Shown here piece by piece: positions 1 through 8,688 of a stretch of DNA of 34,187 nt (positions are counted from its first letter, which is position 1; every line of letters begins with the position of its first letter). The translations under genes and the position numbers were made by a program. The notes under the pieces were generated by a model that was given only the letters and a program-made list of their open reading frames with translations, searched no databases and was not told the DNA's origin. This stretch comes from an uncultured Marinicella sp. GTDB taxonomy: Bacteria > Pseudomonadota > Gammaproteobacteria > Xanthomonadales > Marinicellaceae. The stretch covers positions 1 to 34,187 of the forward strand of contig CALDFB010000155.1 of the NCBI GenBank assembly GCA_937942365.1, in the 5' to 3' direction.

Positions 1-1
1 G

Positions 2-1312
2 TCATTAATCATTGAAGAAGTCTTAACCAAATTGTCGAAAAAAGGGGCCACAGATGCTGAGGTGGTTTATTCTTCGGGTTCAGGTGTATCTGTCAGTTGT
101 CGTCAAGGCGAATTGGATACGATTGAAAATAATCAAGATCAGTCTCTGATAATTACGGCTTATAAAAACCAAGCCAAAGGATCGGCTTCGACTGCAGTTG
201 TGGATCAAGCCAACATTGATTTAACGATTGAAAAAGCATTAACTATAGCCGGATTGACTGAAGCCGATGATGCAGCTGGTTTGGCAGATAAATCATTGTA
301 TTGTACAGATTTTAAAGACTTGGGAATCTATCAACTACAAACTCAAAATGCCGACGACTTAGTGGAAATGGCGCTGCAAGCCAATCAAGGGGCGGAGGAT
401 TTTGCACGGTCTAACGGCAAGGCACTTATTGTTGATGAGGCTAATGTGCAGATCGGTGAGGGCAGCAGTATCTACGCAAATAGCCAAGGGTTTTATGGTG
501 AAAAAAAAAGCAGTAATGCTTCTGCCAGTGTTGTTGTTATTGCCGAGCAGGGTAGTTCAATGGAACGGGAATATTGGTGGGAAGCAGCACGAGACAGCAC
601 AAAACTTCCCAAGCTAGAAAGTATAGGTGAGTTGGCAGCCCAAAGAACCATGTCACGGTTAGGCTCTAGAAAAATCAAATCCACCAAAGCGCCAGTGTTA
701 TTTGATCCATCCATGGCCAAATCTTTACTCAGTCATTTGTTATCAGCCATCAGTGGCAGTGCCTTGTACCAAGAGGCCAGTTTTCTTAAAGATGATTTGC
801 ATAATAAAATATTACCTGATTGGTTTAATTTGGACGAAAACCCATTTTTGCAAGGTGGTTTTGCCAGTCGAAATTTTGACAGTAATGGTGTTCAAACACG
901 TCAACGAAGTCTCATTGATGAAGGCGTTTTGATGGGTTTTTTATTGTCAGTTTATTCGGCTAAAAGATTGGGCTTGGAGACTACGGGTAATGCTGGTGGT
1001 GCGCATAATCTGTCAGTACGGTCTAATCAACAATTAGATTCAAATTTAATCAAAACCATGGGTAAAGGACTGTACGTGACTTCGTTGATGGGGCAGGGTG
1101 TGAATGCGGTAACTGGTGATTATTCTCGAGGTGCTTCTGGTTTTTGGGTGGATAATGGGGAAATCCAGTTTCCTGTCAGTGAACTGACCATAGCTGGTCA
1201 GTTAAAAGACATGTATCAATCTTTAGTCGCTGTGGGTTCAGATGTTGATCAGCGCAGTAAAATTTTTACTGGCTCTTGGTTATTGGAAGAAATGACCATA
1301 GCTGGTGATTAA
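2..1312 (+). CDS. pmbA: TldE/PmbA-family metalloprotease subunit, 5' end truncated by the window
   Basis: The frame stays open upstream of the listed start (SLIIEEVLTKLSKKGATDAEVVYSSG...). C-terminal half is PmbA-like: GGFASRNFDSNGVQTRQRSLIDEGVLMGFLLSVYSAKRLGLETTGNAGGAHNL...GASGFWVDNGEIQFPVSELTIAGQLKDM. Confidence 0.93.
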   Translation, partial: SLIIEEVLTKLSKKGATDAEVVYSSGSGVSVSCRQGELDTIENNQDQSLIITAYKNQAKGSASTAVVDQANIDLTIEKALTIAGLTEADDAAGLADKSLYCTDFKDLGIYQLQTQNADDLVEMALQANQGAEDFARSNGKALIVDEANVQIGEGSSIYANSQGFYGEKKSSNASASVVVIAEQGSSMEREYWWEAARDSTKLPKLESIGELAAQRTMSRLGSRKIKSTKAPVLFDPSMAKSLLSHLLSAISGSALYQEASFLKDDLHNKILPDWFNLDENPFLQGGFASRNFDSNGVQTRQRSLIDEGVLMGFLLSVYSAKRLGLETTGNAGGAHNLSVRSNQQLDSNLIKTMGKGLYVTSLMGQGVNAVTGDYSRGASGFWVDNGEIQFPVSELTIAGQLKDMYQSLVAVGSDVDQRSKIFTGSWLLEEMTIAGD

Positions 1313-2696
1313 TCATGTCACTACCAAACTATATAAAATGAATGCTGAACTTGGTGCTGAATTTAGTTTTACTCCTTGGCACTTCGATGCCAACAGTGGC
1401 GAACTCAAATTAACTTATTCAGATTCAAAGTTTGGTGAATTTGAAGAGTTGTTCCAATTTCCTCAACCTGACGTGACGCGTTACCATCGGTTTCAGTCAT
1501 CAATTGATGCAGCCATTGACTGCTTACATTGGATGGCGGGCGTCAGTTATTATAAAACAGCTTTAGCCAAGCGAATCTGTTTTGGCCAGAATATAACCAG
1601 GCCAAAGCCGAATCAGTTACAAGCACAATGGTTGAGCAAAACTTGGCAACATGGTTTGGCTGAGTTGGCATTTAATAATCAGCTACCTTGGCTAGCGCAT
1701 ATCAAGTTCGAAGCTGAACTCAGGCAAGAAGGAAAAGCAAGTAAAACCATTGCTTTATCACCTCAGTCGCTGGTTGCAATTGGTGGTGGAAAAGATTCTT
1801 TGGTCAGCATTGAAGCGATCAAGGCAATGGGTGAACAGGCCAGTTTATTTATGGTTGGCCAATCAAAATTTATTGAATCAGTAAGCAAAAAAACTGGTTT
1901 GCCCTTATTGCAAGTGGGCAGAAAAGTAGATTCTAAATTAAAGCTGGTGAACGATCAAGGAGCCTTCAACGGCCATGTACCAATTACTGCCATCAATGCT
2001 TGTGTAGCTGTGGTGGCTGCATTATTGTATGATTTTGACAGTGTGGTTTTTTCAAACGAGCGTTCAGCTGATGTTGGTAATGTGAAATTAGACAGTGGTC
2101 AATGGGTCAATCATCAATACTCTAAGTCATTGCCTTATGAATATATGTGGCAACAGGTTATATCTCAGTGCCTTGTGTCAGATTTACATTGTTTTTCGCT
2201 ATTAAGACCATTTTCCGAATTGGCTATAGTGAAAAAATTTTCCAGTCACAACAATTATTTTCCTCATTTTTCCAGTTGCAACCGAAACTTTCATCTGTCT
2301 GGATCAAAAAATCAAACGCATCACTGGTGTGGTAGTTGCCCAAAATGTGCTTTTGTTTTTTTATGTTTGGCACCCTATCTCAGCAAAAAAGAATTATTGA
2401 GTATATTTAACAAAAACTTATTCTCAGATAAGGCATTGAACGGGTTGTTTGAGTCTTTATTAGGTATAACGGGACTCAAGCCATTTGAATGTGTGGGAGA
2501 ACAACAAGAATGCCGCCTGGCCTTACAGTTATTGGAGGGTCATCCACAGTGGCAGGGTCAAAAGAATATTCAACATTGGTTAAAAGTACTTCCACATTTG
2601 GATGAAGTTCAGATAGATGAAATCATGCAGGCCAGCCAAGAACATTTGATCCCCTTAAAACGTAACTTTCAACTGGTTCTCTCAGATGCAACTTAA
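1305..2696 (+). CDS. murL: UDP-N-acetyl-alpha-D-muramoyl-L-alanyl-L-glutamate epimerase, MurL-like (start GTG 1305 or ATG 1338)
   Basis: MurL-like motifs VAIGGGKDSLVSIEA, VVFSNERSADVGNV, HHWCGSCPKCAFVFLCLAPYL. Directly followed by a MurD-like ligase. Confidence 0.85.
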   Translation: MINHVTTKLYKMNAELGAEFSFTPWHFDANSGELKLTYSDSKFGEFEELFQFPQPDVTRYHRFQSSIDAAIDCLHWMAGVSYYKTALAKRICFGQNITRPKPNQLQAQWLSKTWQHGLAELAFNNQLPWLAHIKFEAELRQEGKASKTIALSPQSLVAIGGGKDSLVSIEAIKAMGEQASLFMVGQSKFIESVSKKTGLPLLQVGRKVDSKLKLVNDQGAFNGHVPITAINACVAVVAALLYDFDSVVFSNERSADVGNVKLDSGQWVNHQYSKSLPYEYMWQQVISQCLVSDLHCFSLLRPFSELAIVKKFSSHNNYFPHFSSCNRNFHLSGSKNQTHHWCGSCPKCAFVFLCLAPYLSKKELLSIFNKNLFSDKALNGLFESLLGITGLKPFECVGEQQECRLALQLLEGHPQWQGQKNIQHWLKVLPHLDEVQIDEIMQASQEHLIPLKRNFQLVLSDAT

Positions 2697-4023
2697 CAAA
2701 CTTCGTCAACTCAATGTGGCTGTATGGGGGTTTGGTGTGGAAGGAAGGGCCAGTTGTGAATATTTGAATTATCGTTGTCCAGATGTGAAGTTAACTGTGT
2801 TATGCCCCGACAACGAAGTTATTGAGGAAGTCAGCGCGGGTATGTACTCAGAATTGGTATTTAACCACCAAAATATTGATCATCATTTGCTGAGTCAATT
2901 TGATGTAGTGATTAAGTCTCCTGGTATCACGCCTTACCAAAATGCCGTTAAGAAGGCCAGTTGTGAATTCATCAGTTCAACAGCATTGTGGTTCAGTAAT
3001 GAGCGAGAGAGTAATCCTGCTCAAATTATTGCTGTAACAGGTACTAAAGGAAAAAGTACCAGTTGTGCCATGCTAACTGAAGTTTTAAAGGCAATGGATT
3101 ATGAAGTTCAGTTGGTGGGAAATTTTGGCGTACCATTGATTCAATGTACTGAACCATGTGATTTTTTGGTTTTGGAAACATCAAGTTACCAAGCTCAAGA
3201 TGGTCGCATAAAAGCAGATGTTGCTGTGCTGTTGAATTTATTCAGTGAGCACTTGGATTGGCATGGTTCAGAACAACAGTATCATCTGGATAAGTGGCAG
3301 TTGATCAAGGAAGCCAAACAGGTGATACTTAATGCCAAAGATACCAATACGCAGAAGTTGTTGGTTGACGACTCGCTTCATAATGACAATCAGTTGATCA
3401 ATTATTTTGAGGATATACAAGGCTTTTATGAACTTGATGAGGTTTTGATGTATCAGGACAAAGCATTGTTATCTCAATATGGCTGGCAGCTTAAAGGTGC
3501 GCACAATTTGAAAAACGCAGCGTCAGTATGTTCTGTTTTAATCACATTGGGTCTAGATATCAAAGTGGGTTTGAATGCCATAAAACAGTTCAAAGCACTG
3601 CCCCACCGATTGGAAACTGTGGCAAAAATCAAAGGCGTTACCTATATTAACGACAGTATCTCATCAACACCACATGCCACAATTGCTGCAATGAATACGC
3701 TAGATGCAAGCCGGACTATTCTGTTACTCGGTGGTTTTGATCGTGGTGTGGATTGGCAGTGGTGGGTTGAAGACATCGCTACTCATCCGCCTAAAATCAT
3801 CATTTGTAGTGGTCAAAATGGTAAAAATATTCACAGACTAATCTTGAATCATAAAATAAAAACACAATGTATATACGATTGCAGACTTGAAAAAGCTGTG
3901 GCACTGGCAAAACAACAAGCTCAACCAGGTGATGTGGTACTTTTATCACCGGGTGCTCCCAGTTTTGATGCATTTGAAAACTACCAACACAGAGGTCAAC
4001 AATTCATTCGATGGATAAATTAA
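2686..4023 (+). CDS. murD2: Mur ligase, MurD2-type (UDP-MurNAc-L-Ala--L-Glu ligase)
   Basis: Mur ligase ATP motif VTGTKGKSTSCAML, ETSSYQ, GAHNLKNAASV, LPHRLETVAKIKGVTYINDSISSTPHATIAAM. Paired with MurL. Confidence 0.83.
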   Translation: MQLNKLRQLNVAVWGFGVEGRASCEYLNYRCPDVKLTVLCPDNEVIEEVSAGMYSELVFNHQNIDHHLLSQFDVVIKSPGITPYQNAVKKASCEFISSTALWFSNERESNPAQIIAVTGTKGKSTSCAMLTEVLKAMDYEVQLVGNFGVPLIQCTEPCDFLVLETSSYQAQDGRIKADVAVLLNLFSEHLDWHGSEQQYHLDKWQLIKEAKQVILNAKDTNTQKLLVDDSLHNDNQLINYFEDIQGFYELDEVLMYQDKALLSQYGWQLKGAHNLKNAASVCSVLITLGLDIKVGLNAIKQFKALPHRLETVAKIKGVTYINDSISSTPHATIAAMNTLDASRTILLLGGFDRGVDWQWWVEDIATHPPKIIICSGQNGKNIHRLILNHKIKTQCIYDCRLEKAVALAKQQAQPGDVVLLSPGAPSFDAFENYQHRGQQFIRWIN

Positions 4024-4847
4024 TAATTACCACAGCCATGTTGTTTATGGTTATTTTAAGCAGTCATTCAAATGACACGGTGTCCGATGTTGATGAAGGT
4101 GTAAAAATACCAGCTGCGTTATTGAAGCAGGTGGAAGCCGGACATGCTGAAAGTGCATTTTTTATTGCCAATGCATTTGCAGATGGCGTGATGGGTATTG
4201 AGCAGAACTTGGACAAAGCCAAAGAATGGTTTTTAAAATCTGCACAAATGGGCTATGTGCATGGTATGTTCGAGATAGGTAAATTATTGTACCAAGATGA
4301 AAATTTTGCAGAAGCTCAAAACTGGTTCAACAAAGCAGCAGAAGCAGGTCATGGAGAATCCTTTTATAGGTTATCAATTTATCATATATATCAAGTTGGA
4401 GAGCACGATTTTGATTGCAACAAAGCATATGAGCTATTAAAGCAAGCAGAACTTCGAGATGTAAAGGCGGCTTTTAATGACCATGCTTGGATGCTGTCTA
4501 CTTTACCGGATGATGCGTGCCGAAATGGTCAAAAGGCTTGGAAGATTTTTGCCGATTTACAGGGTTTATACGCCGCTATGGAACCCATTCCTTGGGCTTA
4601 TCTAGACACCAAAGCCGCTGTCTTAGCAGAGATCTCAGATTTCAATGAAGCCATAGAAGTTCAATCTTGGATTGTGGAAGACTTTTGTGGTATTGACTTT
4701 GAAGAACAGGGTGCTGCTTTCAAAAAATCAGTTGATCAATTCACTGAGAAGTTCAGTGAGAGTGATGATCGGTTATGTTTTGGTGCCATTCAAAGGTTAC
4801 AAAGTTATGTGAATCGGAAGCCCTGGCGAGAAAAGCCCAAGTTTTGA
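4011..4847 (+). CDS. Secreted Sel1-like repeat protein
   Basis: N-terminal hydrophobic segment, then Sel1/TPR-like repeats (AKEWFLKSAQMGYVHGMFEIGKLLYQDENFAEAQNWFNKAAEAGHGESFYRLS). Confidence 0.72.
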   Translation: MDKLIITTAMLFMVILSSHSNDTVSDVDEGVKIPAALLKQVEAGHAESAFFIANAFADGVMGIEQNLDKAKEWFLKSAQMGYVHGMFEIGKLLYQDENFAEAQNWFNKAAEAGHGESFYRLSIYHIYQVGEHDFDCNKAYELLKQAELRDVKAAFNDHAWMLSTLPDDACRNGQKAWKIFADLQGLYAAMEPIPWAYLDTKAAVLAEISDFNEAIEVQSWIVEDFCGIDFEEQGAAFKKSVDQFTEKFSESDDRLCFGAIQRLQSYVNRKPWREKPKF

Positions 4848-4913
4848 TTTTAATATTTTATAAAAGTTCAGAGCCCTCTTCATCCAACAGGATGAATTGA
4901 CTCAGGAGATACT

Positions 4914-5225
4914 ATGCAAACTGAAGAGCCAGCAGAAGAAGGCTTGACGCCGAAACAATGTTTTACAAATGAATTGGCTGAAATCAGCTTCCAAGAATTG
5001 CAAAAATATTTTGCTAAAGGCATACTAATCAAAGTAGCCGATCAATTGGACATCATTGACGTTGCACTACAAATCCATGCGGATAATACCAGTCAAATTC
5101 AAAAGTGGATGGATGATCAAGACATTGAACGTGTGCATGATGATCATGCGCAATTTTGGGTGAACAATCGCAGTGTATTGAAGGCAGTAACAGTGGCACC
5201 TTGGGTGTTAGTTCAAAACATTTGA
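4914..5225 (+). CDS. DUF2288-like protein
   Basis: NELAEISFQELQKYFAKGILIKVADQLDIIDVALQIHADNTSQIQKWM...VTVAPWVLVQ resembles the DUF2288 pattern from memory. Confidence 0.65.
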   Translation: MQTEEPAEEGLTPKQCFTNELAEISFQELQKYFAKGILIKVADQLDIIDVALQIHADNTSQIQKWMDDQDIERVHDDHAQFWVNNRSVLKAVTVAPWVLVQNI

Positions 5226-5260
5226 CTGAGTTAATAAATTATATGAGAGGATAGCTAAAT

Positions 5261-5704
5261 ATGGATCAATTATTAAATATGGTGATGGCAGGAGTGGTTG
5301 GACTGGTAATTGGCGGATTGTTTATGTACTTTTTTTCATCCAGCAAAAAATCAGAAACATCTGTCAAAGCAGTTGAAAGTAAATTAGAAAACTATCAACA
5401 AGACGTAGAAGCGCATTTTGCCAAAACGGCCGACTTGATCGATAATTTAACGGGCAGTTATCAGGAAGTGTTCGAGCATTTATCAGCATCTGCAGAAAAG
5501 CTGCTCACCAAAGAACAAATAAAGAATCAACTGATGAATCGTAAATCCAGAGAAGTCACTATCAAATACCTCAAACACGCCGATTCTTCAGCTACACAGG
5601 CAGAAGAGGCAGTGGATAATTCATCTGAGGAGGCGATCGAGGATTCATCTTCAGAAACCACAAACGATCCAGCGGAAAACTTCATTGAAAACCCCAAGGA
5701 TTAA
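5261..5704 (+). CDS. zapG: YhcB/ZapG-like (DUF1043) membrane-anchored coiled-coil protein
   Basis: N-terminal TM (MVMAGVVGLVIGGLFMYFF), coiled coil with QDVEAHFAKTADLIDNLTGSYQEVFEHLSASAEKL, acidic C-terminus. Confidence 0.82.
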   Translation: MDQLLNMVMAGVVGLVIGGLFMYFFSSSKKSETSVKAVESKLENYQQDVEAHFAKTADLIDNLTGSYQEVFEHLSASAEKLLTKEQIKNQLMNRKSREVTIKYLKHADSSATQAEEAVDNSSEEAIEDSSSETTNDPAENFIENPKD

Positions 5705-5727
5705 TTAAAATCCGAGGGGCGTTTTTT
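5692..5727 (+). terminator. Rho-independent terminator overlapping the end of the zapG-like CDS
   Basis: CCCC-AA-GGATT / AATCC-GA-GGGG hairpin followed by CGTTTTTT. Confidence 0.6.
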
Positions 5728-5743
5728 AAATCAAGTTAAATGG

Positions 5744-5998
5744 TCAGTTAAGCAATATTTCTGCACGATTTTTCTCAACCGTTTTGAGACCAATTCCTTT
5801 TACCTCGGTCAATTGTTCAACTGTCTCAAAAGGACCGTTTTCCAGCCTGTATGCAACGATAGCCTTGGCTTTGGACAAACCTATGCCCTTGAGTTCATCA
5901 GCAATTTCTACTGCTTCAGCTTGGTTGATGTTAACAGCGGCAAAGGCTGACTGAGCTAAAAGAACAGCCGTAACCATCAAAGTTTTTAAAAATTTCAT
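5744..5998 (-). CDS. ComEA-family helix-hairpin-helix protein, secreted
   Basis: Signal peptide plus VNINQAEAVEIADELKGIGLSKAKAIVAYRLENGPFETVEQLTEVKGIGLKTVEKNR. Confidence 0.88.
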   Translation of the reverse strand: MKFLKTLMVTAVLLAQSAFAAVNINQAEAVEIADELKGIGLSKAKAIVAYRLENGPFETVEQLTEVKGIGLKTVEKNRAEILLN

Positions 5999-6234
5999 AT
6001 ACTTCTCCTTAGTAAATTAATAAATAAGCTTGAAGATGAATAAGCTCCATAGCTATCCACTTCAGGTCTGTATTTTGCATGAGGCTAGAAATCTAAAAAA
6101 TAGAAAAATTCTGAAAACTGGGTAAGGTTTTTGAATATATATTAGAGTATTCTTATTATATCTGTAGGAATTAATCTAATTATTCTCTATAATATTTACA
6201 AGAAATTAATAAGTGTACTTTGACCATAATATCC

Positions 6235-8106
6235 ATGAATAATCTTGTTTTGCAGTTATCTCTGTTTTCTTTTCTTTGGGCAGGCTCAGTTTTGGCTGGT
6301 GGAACCATTGATTTCACTCCACATGGCACACAACCAGGATTGAATTTTAATTTAGACTCACCAACAGACTGTCGCAGTTGTCATAATGGTGGTAATGTAA
6401 ATGATGACGAAATTAATATGCCTTATGCTACGTGGATAGGTTCCATGAAAGCCAATGCTACACGAGATCCTCTATTTTGGGCTGCATTAGATGTGGCCAA
6501 TAATGACATTCCGGGGGTAGGAGACTTTTGTTTAAAGTGCCACACGCCTCAAGGTTGGTTCAATGGCAATGTAGTCAAGCCAACAATTGATGGAGAGCCA
6601 TTGGTTGATGGGGCCAACGGTTGTGAGTTGAATGGTGACCATGTCAGTCAAGAAAGTAAATTAAGTGATTATGGTGGCGTAAATTGTCACTTTTGTCATC
6701 GCATTGATGAAACAGGCCCGAATGGAGAACAGCTTGCTGTAGAAAATGGTGATGTTTGGGTTGATGATGAAAGCTGTGATAATGGAGGTTTCGGCCCATG
6801 TCGTAAAGGTCCTTATAAATATGAAGATTTAAACACCCCGCCTCATGCTTGGAAATTTTCAAGTTTCTTGGGGTCTTCAAAATTTTGCGGTAGTTGTCAT
6901 GACATTTCTTCACCAACCATTGAACAAAATGGTGTGTTGACTGTAGCCAGAAAGTTCTGGAATGATGGTGTTGAGACAGACATTGCTATGCCCATTGAAA
7001 GAACTTATTCAGAATGGAAAGATTCATACTTTGCTGATTTGATATTCCGTGATCCATTCAACGACTTGACCACAACTGACGCTCCAGTAATAGCTAAAGG
7101 TGAAAACTGTCAAACCTGTCATATGCCCCAGTCAGAAAGTGATGAGGCCAGAGCATGTGTATTTGACTCATTGGATGGTGATGGTAATGGCCGCAGAAAA
7201 GGGGATTTGGCTACACATCAGTTTGCAGGTGGAAATACATGGATGCCACAAGTTATCAAAGCCGTTTACGGTGATGCATTAGAGGCCAATGATCCGGGTC
7301 CTGGTCGAAAAGCAGCTTTGGATTTAACTACTTCATATGCGATGGATATGCTACAAAACAAAAGTGCCTTGATTGAAGCCAGCGTAACCAATCAATCCAA
7401 CGATCAACTTGATTTGGATGTTAAAGTGACCAATTTAAGTGCCCACAAATTACCCACCAGTTATGCTGAAGGAAGGCGAATGTGGTTACATGTTCAGGTA
7501 CAAAACTCTGTTGGAGAAGTTTTTTGGGAAAGTGGTGCATACGATGTCAACACAGCTGTTCTTACCGAAGATTCACAAGTAAAAATATATGAAGCATTAC
7601 AAGGTATTTGGAATGCTGATCCAGATGGTGACGTAAATACCAATGATGGTACATGTGAGGTAAACGATGACAATGGTAATAAAATGTTCCATTTTGTGCT
7701 GAACAATTGTATCGCCAAAGACAATCGCATTCCTCCACTTGGTTTCAGAGGTGCAGGTAATATAGAGATGCAACCAGTTGGCATCACTTATCCACCTCAT
7801 CCTACCAATCCAGATCAAGTGGTTAACTTTGATGTGACACAATACCAAATTCCAATAACAGGTCAAACAGGCCCGTTTGATGTGACTGCGACCTTAAAAT
7901 ATCAAGTTGCCAGTAAAGCTTATATTGAATTTTTAGATCGAGAAGCGAAGGTCAATAATTTTGAAACAGAAAATGAAATGTGTGATCGGACTTGGACCGT
8001 AGGCCCTGCGGATCAAACCAGAGGCGCATTCATGAAAAGCTTGTGGGAAACTTACAACCGATCTGCGCCCGTTGATATGGTCATGGATTTTGTGGAAGTG
8101 AACTGA
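6235..8106 (+). CDS. Secreted multiheme c-type cytochrome (five CxxCH)
   Basis: ATG at 6235 (track start TTG 6220), signal peptide NLVLQLSLFSFLWAGSVLA. Heme motifs CRSCH, CLKCH, CHFCH, CGSCH, CQTCH. Confidence 0.85.
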   Translation: MNNLVLQLSLFSFLWAGSVLAGGTIDFTPHGTQPGLNFNLDSPTDCRSCHNGGNVNDDEINMPYATWIGSMKANATRDPLFWAALDVANNDIPGVGDFCLKCHTPQGWFNGNVVKPTIDGEPLVDGANGCELNGDHVSQESKLSDYGGVNCHFCHRIDETGPNGEQLAVENGDVWVDDESCDNGGFGPCRKGPYKYEDLNTPPHAWKFSSFLGSSKFCGSCHDISSPTIEQNGVLTVARKFWNDGVETDIAMPIERTYSEWKDSYFADLIFRDPFNDLTTTDAPVIAKGENCQTCHMPQSESDEARACVFDSLDGDGNGRRKGDLATHQFAGGNTWMPQVIKAVYGDALEANDPGPGRKAALDLTTSYAMDMLQNKSALIEASVTNQSNDQLDLDVKVTNLSAHKLPTSYAEGRRMWLHVQVQNSVGEVFWESGAYDVNTAVLTEDSQVKIYEALQGIWNADPDGDVNTNDGTCEVNDDNGNKMFHFVLNNCIAKDNRIPPLGFRGAGNIEMQPVGITYPPHPTNPDQVVNFDVTQYQIPITGQTGPFDVTATLKYQVASKAYIEFLDREAKVNNFETENEMCDRTWTVGPADQTRGAFMKSLWETYNRSAPVDMVMDFVEVN

Positions 8107-8109
8107 ATA

Positions 8110-8688
8110 ATGAAACAATTTTATATAATACTTTTTTGGGTTAATAGTGGATTTGCAGTTGAGTTTTTACCTCACAGTCAAGCAGACTTACCTGCGCCAG
8201 CTTTACAAATTTCTTATGCTGGTAGCGAGTTTGAAGAAGTTCTGGTGAACGAATGGAAAGATGTTGTCATGATTGATGGAATAAAAAGACAATTTTTATA
8301 TCAACAAGGCTATAACTATAAGAAAAAAGAAGGATTCAGTAGAACGGTCAATTCAGATGGTTCTGTATATCACCAGAAATATTCCGTAGATCATAGCACC
8401 ATGGTTTCTCAAGAAGAAATGATGGTGGCGTTTGAGGTTTTTAAAAATAACCCTGAAGTGAAAAATATTTTGTCAAAAGAAACCCTGCCTATCAGTCTGT
8501 ATGGAGGTTTCTCTTTCAATGATAAAAAAAAGGACGAGCCATGTTACAAGGGGAATCGTTGTGTTCATATCATGGCATCTAGTGAGAGCAATTCATTGAT
8601 TGTTAACTCAATTGTTAAGTTAAATGATAAGACAGTTCCGTATCCTGTGTTTGATATGAAAGAATTAAAAAAAAGAGATGAAAAATGA
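8110..8688 (+). CDS. Secreted protein with resemblance to the copper amine oxidase N3 domain
   Basis: Signal-like N-terminus. MVSQEEMMVAFEVFKNNPEVKNIL resembles the CuAO N3 pattern (TPEEF..aEa..kadPeVqaaL...), with a C-terminal IVKLNDKTVPYPVFD strand region. Overlaps the next ORF by ATGA. Confidence 0.5.
   Translation: MKQFYIILFWVNSGFAVEFLPHSQADLPAPALQISYAGSEFEEVLVNEWKDVVMIDGIKRQFLYQQGYNYKKKEGFSRTVNSDGSVYHQKYSVDHSTMVSQEEMMVAFEVFKNNPEVKNILSKETLPISLYGGFSFNDKKKDEPCYKGNRCVHIMASSESNSLIVNSIVKLNDKTVPYPVFDMKELKKRDEK

Noticed and set aside
7494-7866. Minus-strand ORFs 7494-7787 and 7597-7866 inside the cytochrome gene
   Set aside because: Antisense to a signal-peptide, heme-motif CDS, with no recognisable domain or ribosome-binding context.
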